Below, in pieces: positions 9,504 through 18,379 of a stretch of DNA of 64,000 bases; the first letter of the stretch is position 1; the number at the start of each line of letters is the position of its first letter. Below the pieces are notes generated by a model. The model saw only the letters and a list, made by a program, of their open reading frames with translations, made no database searches and was not told the origin of the DNA. The DNA is from Gammaproteobacteria bacterium (GTDB lineage: Bacteria > Pseudomonadota > Gammaproteobacteria > GCA-001735895): assembly GCA_029862005.1 (NCBI GenBank), contig JAOTYD010000002.1:124001-188000 (forward strand), given 5' to 3'. The position numbers and the translations under genes are program-made.

Positions 9504-9537
9504 TATATAACACCGTTGTATGCAACAGCGTTATATA
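9504..9537. promoter_or_regulatory. 34-bp inverted repeat, probable LexA-type operator
   Basis: The left arm TATATAACACCGTTG (9504-9518) and right arm CAACAGCGTTATATA (9523-9537) match at 13 of 15 positions around a 4-bp centre. Each half also contains a short AAC-N3-GTT palindrome, at 9509-9517 and 9524-9532, 15 bp apart. It fills the 70-bp gap between divergent lexA and the VRR-NUC gene, so one bound repressor could shut both operons. The link to LexA is inferred from position. Confidence 0.65.
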
Positions 9538-9560
9538 ATCGTGTAAAATACGCCGTATAA

Positions 9561-11216
9561 ATGCAACCCGACTTACCCGAAACCTATTACCTCGATAACG
9601 TACTCACCCTGTTTGACCACGTTACCCGTGTCTACGCGGACCTGCTCGAAAAACAGCAACTCGAGTTCCTGCAAGGTTTCGCAGCCCTCGGCAGGGACGC
9701 AAAAATGCTCTTTATCCGTTTGCAGAATCGCAGCCCTAACTGGTATCGCGCGGACAAGCTTGCCTACCGCGAAATCGATTCAATCGATGCAGCAATCGCT
9801 GAACTCGCCGAACAGGGCTTTCTCGAGGTCAATGGTGAAATCGATCATCCAACTCTGTTATCGCTCTACACGATGCCGGAACTGCGCGCAATCATGACTG
9901 ACGATTCGAGCTTGAAACAGTTGAAACGAGCCGAACTTGAACAGGCGCTGCTGGAAAGTGACGACGATGTGTTTTTCGAGCAGCTGAGAAAAAGAGATAC
10001 CCTGCTGCAAGTACTGCGTGCAGACGAATACCTGCTTTGCCAAATGCTTTTCTTCGGTAACCTGAACCAGTCGATGACCGATTTCGTTTTACGCGACCTC
10101 GGCATGTATCAATTCGAAAGCTATAGCATCGACACTGAACACCGGCCTTACCGCAGTACGCTTGAGATCCAGCAACACTGGATGCTCTACCAGCTGGAGA
10201 CCCTGTTCGAACTGAGTGATAAAACAGACCGCTCCGTTTTGACAGAACTGACCGCTATGATTCCACCCGATATCGAACCGCTGTCACCAGCCTATCGCAA
10301 ATGTCAGCAACTGCGTTACCAGGTTGCTCGTCAACTGGAACGCATCGGCACATTATCCGAGGCGCTTGAGCAATACCGTCAATGCTCGTTGCCTCCGGCC
10401 CGCGAACGCATCGCCCGTATCCACGATCAACAGGGCCGTCCTCAGGATGCGTTGGATCAGTGTATGCAAATCATCGAGCAACCGATCGATGAAGAGGAAC
10501 TGCAGTTTGCAAGCATGTTTGCCGGACGACTGATAAAACGACATGGTTTCGAAACGCAGGAATCCATCGAGTCTCTGGCCATCACTCACCAGCCCGAAAT
10601 TATCGAGCTCCCGCTGGCACCGCATGACTCGGTCGAAATCGCGGTGGCCGAGTATTATGTCAGCCTCGATGATGCCGACAGTTGCTACTATGTTGAAAAC
10701 AGTATTTTTAACGGCGTTCTCGGCCTGCTGATCTGGGAGGCCGTATTTGCGCCGTTGCCGGGTGCTTTTTATAACCCGTTTCAATATCGTCCCGCCGATT
10801 TCTACGAGCATGATTTCTGTGCCAGGCGCCAGGATTTACTGGCGCAAACCTGGACATCGATCAGTAGTAATGACGACATCTGGCGCATCGTCTCGAAGCG
10901 ATGGGTAGAAAAACAGGATTTAATGAATCCGCTCGTCAACTGGCAGAGTCTCGATCTTGATCTGATCGAACTTGCGCTCGAGCGAATTGACTATCAGCAC
11001 TGGACAGCCATATTCAAGCGCATCTTGCGCGACCTGCGCAACAACCGTAGCGGTTTCCCGGACCTGGTGCGTTTCCCGCCCGCGGGTGGTTATTGCCTGA
11101 TCGAGGTTAAAGGACCGGGCGACAGCCTGCAAAAGAACCAGCGGCGCTGGATGCAGTATTTTCACGAACATGGGATACCACACCAGTTAGCCCGGGTCAC
11201 ATGGCAGACGCACTGA
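9561..11216 (+). CDS. FAN1-like VRR-NUC domain nuclease
   Basis: 551 aa. The C-terminus carries the VRR-NUC form of the PD-(D/E)XK fold: P500-D501, then IEVKG with E515 and K517, then a conserved Gln at about 526. The N-terminal region (about 50-110) resembles the FAN1 SAP/winged-helix part, and about 200-330 is helical and TPR-like. Family knowledge: bacterial FAN1 homologues are structure-specific nucleases that cut 5' flaps and act on interstrand crosslinks. It is divergent from lexA across a shared operator and overlaps the helicase gene by 16 bp, suggesting a damage-inducible repair operon. Confidence 0.85.
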   Translation: MQPDLPETYYLDNVLTLFDHVTRVYADLLEKQQLEFLQGFAALGRDAKMLFIRLQNRSPNWYRADKLAYREIDSIDAAIAELAEQGFLEVNGEIDHPTLLSLYTMPELRAIMTDDSSLKQLKRAELEQALLESDDDVFFEQLRKRDTLLQVLRADEYLLCQMLFFGNLNQSMTDFVLRDLGMYQFESYSIDTEHRPYRSTLEIQQHWMLYQLETLFELSDKTDRSVLTELTAMIPPDIEPLSPAYRKCQQLRYQVARQLERIGTLSEALEQYRQCSLPPARERIARIHDQQGRPQDALDQCMQIIEQPIDEEELQFASMFAGRLIKRHGFETQESIESLAITHQPEIIELPLAPHDSVEIAVAEYYVSLDDADSCYYVENSIFNGVLGLLIWEAVFAPLPGAFYNPFQYRPADFYEHDFCARRQDLLAQTWTSISSNDDIWRIVSKRWVEKQDLMNPLVNWQSLDLDLIELALERIDYQHWTAIFKRILRDLRNNRSGFPDLVRFPPAGGYCLIEVKGPGDSLQKNQRRWMQYFHEHGIPHQLARVTWQTH

Positions 11217-13528
11217 AAATCGGGGTGCGTGAACTGGTTGAGTTCTGTTGTCGCGACGGCGACCTTGGTTATGACAGCGCACCTTCAATCAAGGCACTGG
11301 ATGGATTACAGACGCATCAGAAAATCCAGAGGCATTACCGGGCTGATGCCGAATCCGAGGTTTCGGTCAGGCTTTTGACCCGGATCGATAACCGTGACAT
11401 CGAACTCGGCGGTCGAGTCGATCTGCTGTTTGCCGACGAGTCACCCCCGCGCATCGAAGAAATTAAAACCGTTTATGCGCACCTTGCGGTCGATTCAGAA
11501 GACGCGCTGCACTGGGCGCAGCTCAAATGCTACGGTGCCTGCTATGCACGCGAACACCAGCTTGACGAGGTAAATCTCAGTCTCAACCTCGTTACCCTGT
11601 TCAAGCGACATGAACAGCGTCACAGCAAAATTTTCTCGCACAGCGAACTGGAGACCTTTGTTGAGCATACATTAAAGCGCTACCTGCAATGGTATCGCCT
11701 GGTCGAGACGCAACGGGAAAACACACGCAAACAGGCACAGCAACTGGCTTTTCCATTTGCCAGGTTTCGCAACCAGCAACGCGGGCTCGCGGCCGAGGTC
11801 TACCGCGCGATCCAGCATCAACAACGTCTGGTTGTCGAGGCACCGACAGGTTCCGGCAAGACCATCAGCACCCTGTTTCCGGCAATCAAGGCGATTGGTG
11901 AAAATCAATGCGACCAGGTCATTTACCTGTCAGCCAAGGTTTCAGGACAGCAGCAGGCGGTAACCGCACTCAAATTGATCAGTACCGACGTTTCCTACCT
12001 GGTCATACAGGCCAAGGCGCGCAGTTGCCCCTGTAACTTTGACGATAATGAAATTGACGACGAGGGCCGCTGTCGACGCTGCCTGGGATTTTTCGAACGT
12101 CTGCCCGCAGCCCGGGAGCAACTGTTTCGAATGCGTAAAATCGGCGTCAGCCAGCTCCAGGCGACCGCCGAGGAATACTGCCTATGTCCCTTCGAGCTGG
12201 CACTGCAAATGTTACCCTGGGTCGATATCGTTATCTGTGACTTTAACTATGTTTTCGACCCGCTGGTACAGCTGGGATACTTCAGGACCAACCAGCGACG
12301 CAAGCTATTGTTGATTGACGAGTTGCACAACCTGGTTGATCGGGCGCGCTCAATGTACTCGGCAAGCCTGACCCGCGCACAAATCAAAAAAGCGATTGCG
12401 GCCGACAATAGCTGCCAGATTTCAGAGGCTCTCAAATCGATGCAGCAGGCGCTCGATCGCGAACTACGCGGTCTGGATGAGGACGAATCCATATCCAGCC
12501 AGATGCCGGCGGATCTGCTGCGGGCCAGCCAACGCTTCGGCGAAAAACTGGGTTTCGATGTCTTCGCCAACAAGCGTATCGCCAGCGAGACGCTGGAAAT
12601 CGCCAAGGCGGTTTTCCGCTTTCAAAGTATTAGTCAACTCTATGACCTGCACCATCGAACGCTTGGCTACAAACCCCTGAAGACGCGCGAACTGAAGCTG
12701 CTCTGCCTGAATGCATTCGAGTACCTGCAGCAATGTTATCCTCTGTTTCACGCGGTCTGCGGTTTTTCCGCGACCCTGACACCTACCCGCTATTTTCAGC
12801 AGGCGCTCGGGCTCGACGATAACTGCAAGAGCCTGGTGCTGGAATCATCGTTCCCGGAAAAAAATCTCTCGGTTTGTGTTGGCGTTTACGTGGACACGCG
12901 TTACCGTGAGCGCGAGCGCTACATCGACGTCATCTGCGAATCAATCGAGCGCTGTTGCTGCGCCCGTCCCGGCAACTATCTGGTTTTCTTTTCGGCATAC
13001 CATTTCATGCAGCAGGTTCACGATCGATTTAGCCAGCTCTATCCCGATACCACCACGCTGTTGCAACAGCGCGAATTCGACGACGACGCACAGCAACAGT
13101 TTCTGTCCCGGTTTTTCGGTGCAGACGAACAGCTGGGCTTTGCCATCATGGGTGGACGTTTTGCCGAGGGTATCGACTACCGCGGCAATGCCCTGATCGG
13201 CGCGATTATTGTGGGCGTTGGTTTACCCCAGGCCAACAGCGAGCAACAGTTGATACAACAGGATTTCGAGACGCTGGAACTCGATGGATTCGACTATGCG
13301 TTTCGATTCCCGGGCCTGATCCGGGTCAAGCAAAGTGCGGGCCGGGTTATTCGCGATGAACAGGATCGAGGGGTTGTGGTATTGCTCGATCGACGATTCC
13401 AGCAACCCGGTTATGCCCGCTATCTACCAGCCCACTGGCATCCAACCTATTGCAACGATCCGGTTTCACTGGAACAATCCCTGCTGAGGTTCTGGGATAA
13501 CCTGGAGGATTGCAATGCCCCAGATTGA
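11201..13528 (+). CDS. Rad3/DinG-type helicase with N-terminal nuclease-like domain
   Basis: 775 aa. Residues about 60-95 show a PD-(D/E)XK pattern (GGRVDLLF with D74, then EEIK with E87 and K89). The SF2 helicase follows: Walker A EAPTGSGKT near 212-220, a cysteine set near 270-330 (CPC, CRRC and CLCPFE) for the 4Fe-4S cluster of XPD/DinG helicases, DELHN near 371, and motif VI QSAGRVIR near 710. It probably unwinds and trims damaged DNA with the upstream FAN1-like nuclease, whose frame it overlaps. Whether the N-terminal domain is an active nuclease is an inference from three residues. Confidence 0.85.
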   Translation: MADALKIGVRELVEFCCRDGDLGYDSAPSIKALDGLQTHQKIQRHYRADAESEVSVRLLTRIDNRDIELGGRVDLLFADESPPRIEEIKTVYAHLAVDSEDALHWAQLKCYGACYAREHQLDEVNLSLNLVTLFKRHEQRHSKIFSHSELETFVEHTLKRYLQWYRLVETQRENTRKQAQQLAFPFARFRNQQRGLAAEVYRAIQHQQRLVVEAPTGSGKTISTLFPAIKAIGENQCDQVIYLSAKVSGQQQAVTALKLISTDVSYLVIQAKARSCPCNFDDNEIDDEGRCRRCLGFFERLPAAREQLFRMRKIGVSQLQATAEEYCLCPFELALQMLPWVDIVICDFNYVFDPLVQLGYFRTNQRRKLLLIDELHNLVDRARSMYSASLTRAQIKKAIAADNSCQISEALKSMQQALDRELRGLDEDESISSQMPADLLRASQRFGEKLGFDVFANKRIASETLEIAKAVFRFQSISQLYDLHHRTLGYKPLKTRELKLLCLNAFEYLQQCYPLFHAVCGFSATLTPTRYFQQALGLDDNCKSLVLESSFPEKNLSVCVGVYVDTRYRERERYIDVICESIERCCCARPGNYLVFFSAYHFMQQVHDRFSQLYPDTTTLLQQREFDDDAQQQFLSRFFGADEQLGFAIMGGRFAEGIDYRGNALIGAIIVGVGLPQANSEQQLIQQDFETLELDGFDYAFRFPGLIRVKQSAGRVIRDEQDRGVVVLLDRRFQQPGYARYLPAHWHPTYCNDPVSLEQSLLRFWDNLEDCNAPD

Positions 13529-14030
13529 AATTCAGAAAACAGATATCACCAGGCTTGACGTCGATGCAATCGTTAACGCCGCGAATAACAGCCTCGCCGA
13601 TGGTGCCGGCGTGTGCGGCGCGATCCACAGCGCAGCCGGACCCGGGCTTCTCGCCGAGTGCCAGACGCTGGGTGGTTGTGAAACCGGCGAAGCAAAAATA
13701 TCTGCGGGCTACAATTTACCGGCAAAACACGTTATTCACGCGGTAGGACCGGTATGGCAGGAAGGCAGCAACAACGAGGCCGAATTACTCGCGAACTGTT
13801 ATCGCAACAGTATCCTGCTTGCCGAACAGCAAGGCCTCAAAAGCATCGCTTTCCCGGCCATCTCTTGCGGAATATACGGTTACCCGATCGATCAGGCCGC
13901 GATTATCGCAATCGAATCCACTCTCAAAACGTTGCACCAGTGTGAGCACGTCGAGCACGTGATCTTTGCCTGCTTTTCAGACGATATCGAGGCTGCATTA
14001 ATCCAGGTCGCCTCGCACCACGCACTCTAG
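13515..14030 (+). CDS. macrodomain protein, probable ADP-ribosyl hydrolase (MacroD/YmdB type)
   Basis: 171 aa, preceded by a strong GGAGG and overlapping the helicase end by 14 bp. VDAIVNAANNSLADGAGVCGAIHSAAG is the ADP-ribose binding loop. IAFPAISCGIYGYP is the second phosphate loop. VIHAVGPVW lies between. Such proteins remove ADP-ribose or acetyl from O-acetyl-ADP-ribose or proteins. The usual GGGVDGAIH loop reads GAGVCGAIH here: the Asp commonly used for catalysis or water positioning is Cys. The gene ends the rightward repair operon, hinting at ADP-ribose turnover after DNA damage. Confidence 0.85.
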   Translation: MPQIEIQKTDITRLDVDAIVNAANNSLADGAGVCGAIHSAAGPGLLAECQTLGGCETGEAKISAGYNLPAKHVIHAVGPVWQEGSNNEAELLANCYRNSILLAEQQGLKSIAFPAISCGIYGYPIDQAAIIAIESTLKTLHQCEHVEHVIFACFSDDIEAALIQVASHHAL

Positions 14031-14033
14031 ACC

Positions 14034-14336
14034 CTAGATTTCCATTTTCTGGTAGACGCTATTGAGCTTATCGCGCATGCTTTGTTCGCGGTCGACGCGC
14101 GTGCCGACACGCAGCGTGCTGTTACAGCGAGGTGCGCCCATCTCGTGCATTTTCTCATGGCATTGCCTGACCGCGGCCATGACCTTGTCCCAATCACCCT
14201 CGACATTGGTGCCCCAGGCATGCATTTCATGATTCAGTCCCGCCGCCTCGAAGATCCGCTGGCACGCGACCACGTACTTCGATACCGAAACGCCGACATC
14301 CATCGGCACCACGCAAATATCAATCATGACATTCAT
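14034..14336 (-). CDS. MTH1187-type thiamine-binding family protein
   Basis: 100 aa from the ATG at 14336, chosen because GGGAG lies just upstream and the protein then starts in the family's conserved strand (MIDICVVPMDVG). Family landmarks include VSKYVVACQRIFEAAGL, GTNVEGDWDKV and PRCNSTLRVGTR. These small ferredoxin-like-fold proteins (COG0011) form tetramers and some bind thiamine or related ligands. It is convergent with the macrodomain gene, with a 3-bp gap, and has no clear partner. Confidence 0.8.
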   Translation of the reverse strand: MNVMIDICVVPMDVGVSVSKYVVACQRIFEAAGLNHEMHAWGTNVEGDWDKVMAAVRQCHEKMHEMGAPRCNSTLRVGTRVDREQSMRDKLNSVYQKMEI

Positions 14337-14417
14337 CGACAAATCTCCCGTCAAATGTCCGCGATAATACACCATTCCCCGCTACCCTCAGAAAACTCCC
14401 TGATAACCTTCGAACGC

Positions 14418-14522
14418 CATTTCAAGGGATATGCATCGCAAAAGGCGCTCCCAACCATGGAATCGCTTGGAGCGCGGCGTCCCTGCCGCGCTACACTTTT
14501 GCGATGCATATCCCTTGAAATG
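14418..14522. repeat. long hairpin repeat A (27-bp perfect arms)
   Basis: The arms are 14418-14444 and 14496-14522, perfectly complementary over 27 bp and beginning CATTTCAAGGGATATGC. The loop contains, on the minus strand, a GC-rich hairpin GCGGCAGGGACGCCGC followed by a CCATGG. Nearly the same loop and the inner CTTTTGCGA part of the stem recur at 20536-20663 with a different outer stem. It may act as a transcript end or as a REP/BIME-like element. Confidence 0.8.
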
Positions 14523-14536
14523 TCTCGATAATCAGG

Positions 14537-14733
14537 AGGCAACCGATGAAGCCCGTTGAGACGTAAAGGCTGGGTGCCGAAAAAGGACTGATTTTAAAGG
14601 GTCAGGCCGCAGGGACGCGGCCTGTGGCGAGTCGAGACATGGATGTCGAGTCTCGCCTTGCCCTTTATAATCAGTCCTTTTTCGGGAAGCCGCAGGCCAC
14701 CCAGCCAGTCTCAACGGGCTTCATCGGTTGCCT
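14537..14733. repeat. long hairpin repeat B (26-bp plus 25-bp arms)
   Basis: Outer arms 14537-14562 and 14708-14733 match over 26 bp. Inner arms 14577-14601 and 14661-14685 match at 24 of 25. The loop holds two tandem hairpins: CAGGCCGC-AGGGAC-GCGGCCTG (14603-14624), and GGCGAG...CATGGATG...CTCGCC. This is the same layout (AGGGAY loop, then CATGGA loop) as the other three hairpins, with different stem sequence. Confidence 0.8.
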
Positions 14734-14786
14734 TTGGTTGAATCGCGACGTCCAAGATATGTAAGGTTTAATTTATCGCTTGGTAG

Positions 14787-15875
14787 CTACTGGTAGCCGG
14801 TGAGTTCCATGTAACCGACGCCGGCGGGATTGCCCTGTTCGTCTTCGACCAGCACCACGCCCTCCCAGTAGGGAATACTGGTACCCATCCACTGCTGATC
14901 GTAGAGTGGCCGAATCTGCCATCTGCGCTGAAGATCGGGCAGGGACAGCTGCCACTCCAGCGGCAACTCAAGCGACTCGTTGGTGCCGCTGGCGACAGTG
15001 CCGATCCGGGTTGAACTCAGATCGATCGCGCTGCGTCCCAGTAGCTGGGTACCACTGTGCGGGCTGATCCAGTTGCCACTGATCCAGTGCTCGCCATCGT
15101 CGTGTCGCAACTGGTAAACCATGAGCTTGTGGCCATCGTTCAAATGCAGCGAGAACCAGTCCCAGCCCTGCTGATTCTCGGCCAGCGCCTGCGAACTCCA
15201 CTCACGATCGAGCCAGCCCTGACCTGCCAGCTCAATTTTCTCATCCCTCCCGGTCACCGTGCCGCTCACTTTAATATGCGGTTGGCTGTAGTAATAACTC
15301 GCCTGTCCCTGGGCCGATTTCTGGCTATAGCCATCAATACCGTTCAGCGCCAGCTCCCCGGTGGCTTCAAGAGCTAATACGACCTGGCGTTCGTCGATCG
15401 TGAAATTGAGCTCCGCCGGAAACAGTGCTGCGCCGGTCGATCGCCACTGCCAATCATCCATCCAGGCATTAAAATAGCCGTCATGACTGATGCGCGTAAC
15501 TCCGGCCTGACCAATCCCGCCGCGCGCGAAACGCTGCTCATGAAAATGGCCTTCAGGTGTAGTTATGGCGGCATGTGCCATCCAGATCTGCTTACTGTGC
15601 CAGCCGCTACCGGTTTTATCAGGGCTCAGTGACTGCCGAAACAGGGTCCACTGCAGGCCCCAGTGCCGACCATCTCGATCCACCAGGTTCGCGGTCAAAT
15701 ACCACCATTCAATTCGATAGTCCGGGTGCGCACCATGATCCCGCGGAAACTCCAGCGTCCTGCCAGGCGTCACCTGGGCATACCCGAGTCCCTGTTCGCG
15801 CAGGTCGCCAAGCACATCCTGGGCCCCGGCTGCGTGGCCAAACAGCACCAGGCATAGCAGCATGATGAGACGCAT
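14787..15875 (-). CDS. AttH-like secreted lipocalin-fold protein (CrtC/COG5621 family)
   Basis: 362 aa from the ATG at 15875, chosen because it gives a clean signal peptide (MRLIMLLCLVLFGHAAGAQ) and overlaps the upstream permease stop as TGATG. Typical family features are PRDHGAHPDYRIEWWYLTAN near the N-terminus, then the QGWDWFSLHLNDG and WQIRPLYDQQWMG motifs. These proteins have two lipocalin-like barrels. They are always linked to an ABC ATPase and an FtsX permease (AttEFGH), with proposed roles in export or processing of a hydrophobic compound. The substrate is unknown. It is the last gene of the three-gene operon. Confidence 0.85.
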   Translation of the reverse strand: MRLIMLLCLVLFGHAAGAQDVLGDLREQGLGYAQVTPGRTLEFPRDHGAHPDYRIEWWYLTANLVDRDGRHWGLQWTLFRQSLSPDKTGSGWHSKQIWMAHAAITTPEGHFHEQRFARGGIGQAGVTRISHDGYFNAWMDDWQWRSTGAALFPAELNFTIDERQVVLALEATGELALNGIDGYSQKSAQGQASYYYSQPHIKVSGTVTGRDEKIELAGQGWLDREWSSQALAENQQGWDWFSLHLNDGHKLMVYQLRHDDGEHWISGNWISPHSGTQLLGRSAIDLSSTRIGTVASGTNESLELPLEWQLSLPDLQRRWQIRPLYDQQWMGTSIPYWEGVVLVEDEQGNPAGVGYMELTGYQ

Positions 15876-18379
15876 CAAACCGTTTCCCCAAGCTGCGCCA
15901 GTGCGAGCGGCATCTGCCGTCGCCATTGAATTGAAACCACCAGCAGGGTCACTGCACAGATCAGGAAAACAACCACGGCAAGCAGCAGTGCCGGTTCGAT
16001 CTTCCACACCAGCGGCATGCTCCAGCCAAAACTGATGATGTTGAGCTTGTGAATCAGGATCCAGCTCAGCAATGCACCGAGTGGAATCGACAGTAGCCAG
16101 ACGACTGCACAAAAAACCAGCAGCGGTGTTGCTACCAGCAACAATTGTTCAAACTGGTGCAGGCCAAGTGCTCGCCACTGCGCAAATTGCGGTAGTCGTT
16201 CGTGCAGAATTGCGAGTAAGGATGCCAGCAACGCAATCGCCGCAACAATCATGGTCAATAAATTCATAGCCGCGGTGATGGCGAAGGTGCGGTCGAAGAT
16301 ACCAATCGACAGCAGGCGAATTTGAGCCTGCGAAATCCAGTCGCCCGGTTGTGCGCCGAGCGCTCTCAGGCTCTCCTCCGCCTGCTGCATCGCTTTACTG
16401 TTGCGCGGGTTCAACCACAACGCGATACCGCGTGAGTAGTAGTGACTCCAGTTACCGGCAACCACGCTATAGGGCAGGTAGAACTGAAAATAAGGATTAC
16501 CGTAGTCATAGAAAACACCAACCACTTCGTATTCCTGCGGCCCATTGTCGGTCGGCAGCACGACGTTTTCACCGATCTCTACCCCGGCCAGGAAATGCAC
16601 CTGTTCGTTAATCAGTACCTTGCCCGGTTGTTCGCGCCAGGTCTGTCGTGCCGATGCGGCCGAGTCACCCTGCCACCGGGACAGTGGCAATTCCTGGCTG
16701 TCCGTGGCGCGTGGGTCGATGCCGCGAATCAGCGCCGGGCGATCGCGCCAGCGCGTGCTGATCCCGATACGATGGTGGCTGTCGACGAGCCAGTCAGCAT
16801 TCGTTGCCGAAGGTTTGAGCATCTGGTAACTCACACCCGGTGTGCGCAGATAGATATCGGCGCTTTGACGCACTTCCAGCCAACCAACAAAGGCATCGCG
16901 AAAGCTGTCAACCAGGCTGTCAACACCGAGATTTGCGGTCAGTGCCAGCAGTAACGCCATCATTGCGCTGCGTAATGCCGGTAGCTGGGACCAGCCATCG
17001 CTCACCATCCAGCGCGCCAGCAAATAACGCTGTGGTAACAGTAGGGCGACGAGGCTTAACGCCCGGGCGAGCAGGAACGGCAGAATCCAGGCCGCGGCAA
17101 ATAAAATCATGCCGAGGACCACGAATCCCTGGGTAACGGTCTCAATCTGCGCATACACAATCCAGGCAAGGCAGGCCAGTACCAGGGCACTGATCGCAAG
17201 CCGGCCGCGAGCGGTCTTCTCGTCCGCGAGCATCGCGTCGGTACTCCCTGCCTCGAGGCTGGAGCGGCGTAACTGGCGGTAAAGCGGCCAGGCCAGCGCC
17301 CAGACGAGTCCGATCAGGGTTATGCTCCAGGCCTGCAACAGCGACCACGTACTCAATCCCAGGTCCGCATCCACGGTTGCGTCGTAGAGACTCTGCAGGC
17401 TGGCGCCAAGACCGGGCAGCAGCGCATGCGCCAGCACTACCCCGAGTACAAATCCAAGCGCGGTCCCGAGCAGGCTCCACAGTAGCGTCTCGAACAGGAT
17501 CGCGGTCGCTAAATGACGCAGATCACAGCCCATTAGGCGCAGATCCAGCAGGGTCGTACGCCGGTACCAGAGCGAAAAACGGACCGCGTTGAAGACAATG
17601 AAGAGCCCGACCGCAAACGACAGCAAGCTCATCGCGGTCAGGTGAGTATGCAGGCTCGCGGTCAGCTCCTGCAGATCCAGGTGCTGCTGATTTTCAACCA
17701 GTTCGAGATGGTCGGACAGGCGGGCTGCAAGCCGCGCATATTCGGCTGCTGTGATCTCGCCCACGCTCAGATAGCTAAAACGGTCCGAGCCGGACAGCGA
17801 CATCGCCGCTCCGATATCGACCAGCACGCGACGACCCTGCTGCTCGCGTGCCTGGATCAATGCGGGCGGTAACTGCCTCCCATCGCGCAGTTCGAGCCGC
17901 GCGCCCGGTTCGAGATTAAGCTCGGCGGCCAGTGCTGCCGGCACCCAGGCACGATACGGAGGTTGTACGAATTCGAGCCAGCTTCGCGAAAAATCCTGCG
18001 TCGATTGCTCGCTATCGAAGACATCGCCGGGTAACGCCAGCAAATCAGTCGCTATCAAGCTGATCGACACGCCTGCAGCGGTGCTGACCTCGAGCTCGAT
18101 AATCGGGAAGACCTGGCGAAAACCGGCACGACGCAGCTCGATATAGGTTGCCTGGTCGATACCCTCGTCCCGCCGATTGCGAATCCAGTAGCTCGCTTGC
18201 GCGCCCAGCAGGTTCTGTGCCTGCTGGTAACTCGTTTCAGCATGCTGGTTGATAATTTGCACCGCCGACCACAGCCCCACGCCTGCAACCAGGCCAATCG
18301 TCAGGAACAGCGTTTGCCAGGGATGCCGCCAGTAGTGGCTCAGCAACGCCTTCAGTATCCAGTAAAATCCGAAATTCAT
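15875..18379 (-). CDS. FtsX-type ABC transporter permease (AttF-AttG fused type)
   Basis: 834 aa. There is one N-terminal membrane helix, a large periplasmic region (about 40-245), three helices (about 250-370), a central helix block (about 390-490), a second large periplasmic region (about 490-710) and three final helices. This is the two-module FtsX architecture of COG3127-like permeases, where other operons have separate AttF and AttG. It would couple periplasmic movement to the ATPase encoded immediately upstream (4-bp overlap) and pass lipid-like substrates to the AttH-like protein encoded downstream (1-bp overlap). Confidence 0.85.
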   Translation of the reverse strand: MNFGFYWILKALLSHYWRHPWQTLFLTIGLVAGVGLWSAVQIINQHAETSYQQAQNLLGAQASYWIRNRRDEGIDQATYIELRRAGFRQVFPIIELEVSTAAGVSISLIATDLLALPGDVFDSEQSTQDFSRSWLEFVQPPYRAWVPAALAAELNLEPGARLELRDGRQLPPALIQAREQQGRRVLVDIGAAMSLSGSDRFSYLSVGEITAAEYARLAARLSDHLELVENQQHLDLQELTASLHTHLTAMSLLSFAVGLFIVFNAVRFSLWYRRTTLLDLRLMGCDLRHLATAILFETLLWSLLGTALGFVLGVVLAHALLPGLGASLQSLYDATVDADLGLSTWSLLQAWSITLIGLVWALAWPLYRQLRRSSLEAGSTDAMLADEKTARGRLAISALVLACLAWIVYAQIETVTQGFVVLGMILFAAAWILPFLLARALSLVALLLPQRYLLARWMVSDGWSQLPALRSAMMALLLALTANLGVDSLVDSFRDAFVGWLEVRQSADIYLRTPGVSYQMLKPSATNADWLVDSHHRIGISTRWRDRPALIRGIDPRATDSQELPLSRWQGDSAASARQTWREQPGKVLINEQVHFLAGVEIGENVVLPTDNGPQEYEVVGVFYDYGNPYFQFYLPYSVVAGNWSHYYSRGIALWLNPRNSKAMQQAEESLRALGAQPGDWISQAQIRLLSIGIFDRTFAITAAMNLLTMIVAAIALLASLLAILHERLPQFAQWRALGLHQFEQLLLVATPLLVFCAVVWLLSIPLGALLSWILIHKLNIISFGWSMPLVWKIEPALLLAVVVFLICAVTLLVVSIQWRRQMPLALAQLGETV

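Larger units (their letters stand above)
14376..14786. other. intergenic space filled by two long hairpin repeats
   Basis: 411 bp between the thiamine-binding gene and the Att-like lipocalin gene. Two large inverted repeats (listed separately) occupy most of it. No coding sequence is supported. Confidence 0.8.

Noticed and set aside
14787-16112. Longer start for the AttH-like gene
   Set aside because: The extra N-terminal residues lie inside the permease gene, are not signal-like, and the ATG at 15875 gives a perfect signal peptide.
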